DNA of 64,000 nucleotides from Gimesia chilikensis (lineage in GTDB: Bacteria > Planctomycetota > Planctomycetia > Planctomycetales > Planctomycetaceae): contig NZ_CP036266.1 of NCBI RefSeq assembly GCF_007744075.1, positions 5,689,748 through 5,753,747 on the forward strand. The letters run 5' to 3'. Shown here one piece after another: positions 63,159 to 64,000 of this stretch. Both the position numbers and the translations under genes were made by a program. The notes under the pieces were generated by a model. That model saw only the letters and a list, made by a program, of their open reading frames with translations, did not search any database and had not been told where the DNA came from. Within the stretch, counting starts at the first letter, position 1; every line of letters starts with the position of its first letter.

Positions 63159-64000
63159 ATGGTTGAGCATGTTCGCGATTATTTAGAGCAACATCAGGAT
63201 CGGTTCGTCGGAGAACTGGTTGAGTTTTTAAAAATTCCCAGTGTGAGTGCCGACTCAACTCTCAAAGCCGAAACCCGGCGGGGAGCTGAATTTGTCCAGC
63301 AACAGATGGAAGCCGCTGGTCTGGAAAGCCAAATCATCGAAACCGCGGGACATCCGATTGTTTACGGCTCCTGGAAAAAAGCAGAGGGGAAACCGACAGT
63401 CCTTGTCTATGGTCATTACGACGTGCAGCCCCCCGATCCGCTCGATCAATGGCAGACGCCCCCCTTCGAACCCGATATTCGCGATGGTCATGTCTATGCC
63501 CGCGGTGCGACCGACGACAAGGGGCAGATGTATACACACATTAAATCGGTCGAAGCCTGGATGAAGACGCAGGGAGAACTTCCCGTCAACGTGGTCTTCG
63601 TGATTGAAGGTGAAGAGGAAGTCGGCAGCGACAACCTCGATCGCTTCCTGGCAGAGAACAAGGATCTGGTTGCCTGCGATATCGCGGTGATCAGCGACAC
63701 CAGCCAGTATGCCCCGGGCATCCCGGCGATCACGTACGGACTGCGGGGAATTCTCGCCTGCGAAGTGATTGTCAACGGCCCGCGACAGGATCTGCACAGC
63801 GGCGTGTTTGGCGGTGCGGTCACCAATCCTGCTAACGGTCTGGCCCGCATGGTAGCTGCTCTGCACGATGACCAGGGCCGCGTCCAGATTCCCGGCTTCT
63901 ACGACAACGTCATCGAGCTCCAGCAGGAAGAACGTGACCAGTTCGCTGCCCTGCCCTTTGATGAAGCGAAATTCATGTCGGACCTGGGTGTCAAAGCAGT
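63159..64000 (+). CDS. M20-family dipeptidase/peptidase, 3' truncated
   Basis: The frame opens at ATG 63159 ([13 protein letters not shown]) and continues past the right edge, so about 280 codons are visible. M20 metallopeptidase motifs: [10 protein letters not shown] (zinc His/Asp), [10 protein letters not shown] (bridging Asp) and the IEGEEEVGS catalytic Glu pair. The HYDVQP form is typical of the dipeptidase/CNDP-like subfamily. It is divergent from the lhgO gene. Confidence 0.94.
   Translation, partial: MVEHVRDYLEQHQDRFVGELVEFLKIPSVSADSTLKAETRRGAEFVQQQMEAAGLESQIIETAGHPIVYGSWKKAEGKPTVLVYGHYDVQPPDPLDQWQTPPFEPDIRDGHVYARGATDDKGQMYTHIKSVEAWMKTQGELPVNVVFVIEGEEEVGSDNLDRFLAENKDLVACDIAVISDTSQYAPGIPAITYGLRGILACEVIVNGPRQDLHSGVFGGAVTNPANGLARMVAALHDDQGRVQIPGFYDNVIELQQEERDQFAALPFDEAKFMSDLGVKA

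Overview
The window looks like a chromosomal segment of a planctomycete, probably near Gimesia. The clearest marker is a DUF1559 prepilin-like protein (19173-20243) with a type IV pilin N-terminus and the family-typical continuation. Moderate GC, many secreted or lipoprotein hypotheticals, small Cys-rich and TPR/HEAT proteins, and ACR3-type arsenic genes fit this. The genus is inference; no rRNA is present. About 60 protein genes and one tRNA are supported, with a truncated gene at each end.

1-12.3 kb: a partial CTD/NIF-like HAD phosphatase, a DUF6193-like protein and a SEC-C protein precede the most striking locus, a nine-gene same-strand RNA-repair cluster (1825-11416). It encodes a small RNA ligase, an HD-Pnk end-healing enzyme, an unrecognised zinc-ribbon protein, Hen1 (3'-terminal ribose 2'-O-methyltransferase), a three-domain Pnkp (kinase-phosphatase-ligase), two adjacent RlaP nucleotidyltransferases and a HEAT-like protein. 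It therefore pairs two healing/sealing systems (HD-Pnk plus stand-alone ligase, and Pnkp plus Hen1) with two nucleotidyltransferases. A secreted LamG-domain protein follows.

12.3-20.3 kb: an arsenic island on the minus strand. It has arsR-acr3-arsC-arsI with matching operator-like sequences before arsR and before acr3, a second ArsR and a DUF488 protein. Upstream lies a tight string of DUF1559, PhyH dioxygenase, MFS transporter and an unusual fusion of an ArsI-like VOC domain to an ArsM-like C-terminal region.

20.3-38.1 kb: mixed housekeeping and accessory genes. These include TspO next to a UV-damage endonuclease, an AAA+ ATPase, an SLC13/TrkA-C permease preceded by a perfect intrinsic terminator in its leader, TPR and DUF2293 proteins, class I aldolase, DUF1653, a dual-specificity phosphatase, a serpin, a PAS-GGDEF-EAL protein and a pentapeptide-repeat protein.

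38.1-49.9 kb: a redox-stress group (FMN reductase, DoxX, pirin, MarR) with the same palindrome before marR and before pirin, a HEAT-like membrane protein, and a Cus/Czc-type heavy-metal efflux operon (TolC-like, Cys-rich secreted protein, adaptor with two metal-binding motifs, RND pump).

49.9-64 kb: tRNA-Val(GAC) with its terminator, thrS, an intergenic region with GTAG-headed REP-like palindromes, a class III aminotransferase, a Mug-type glycosylase, several hypothetical secreted proteins, a coiled-coil lipoprotein, a GT2 glycosyltransferase, L-2-hydroxyglutarate oxidase, and the start of an M20 dipeptidase that runs off the end.
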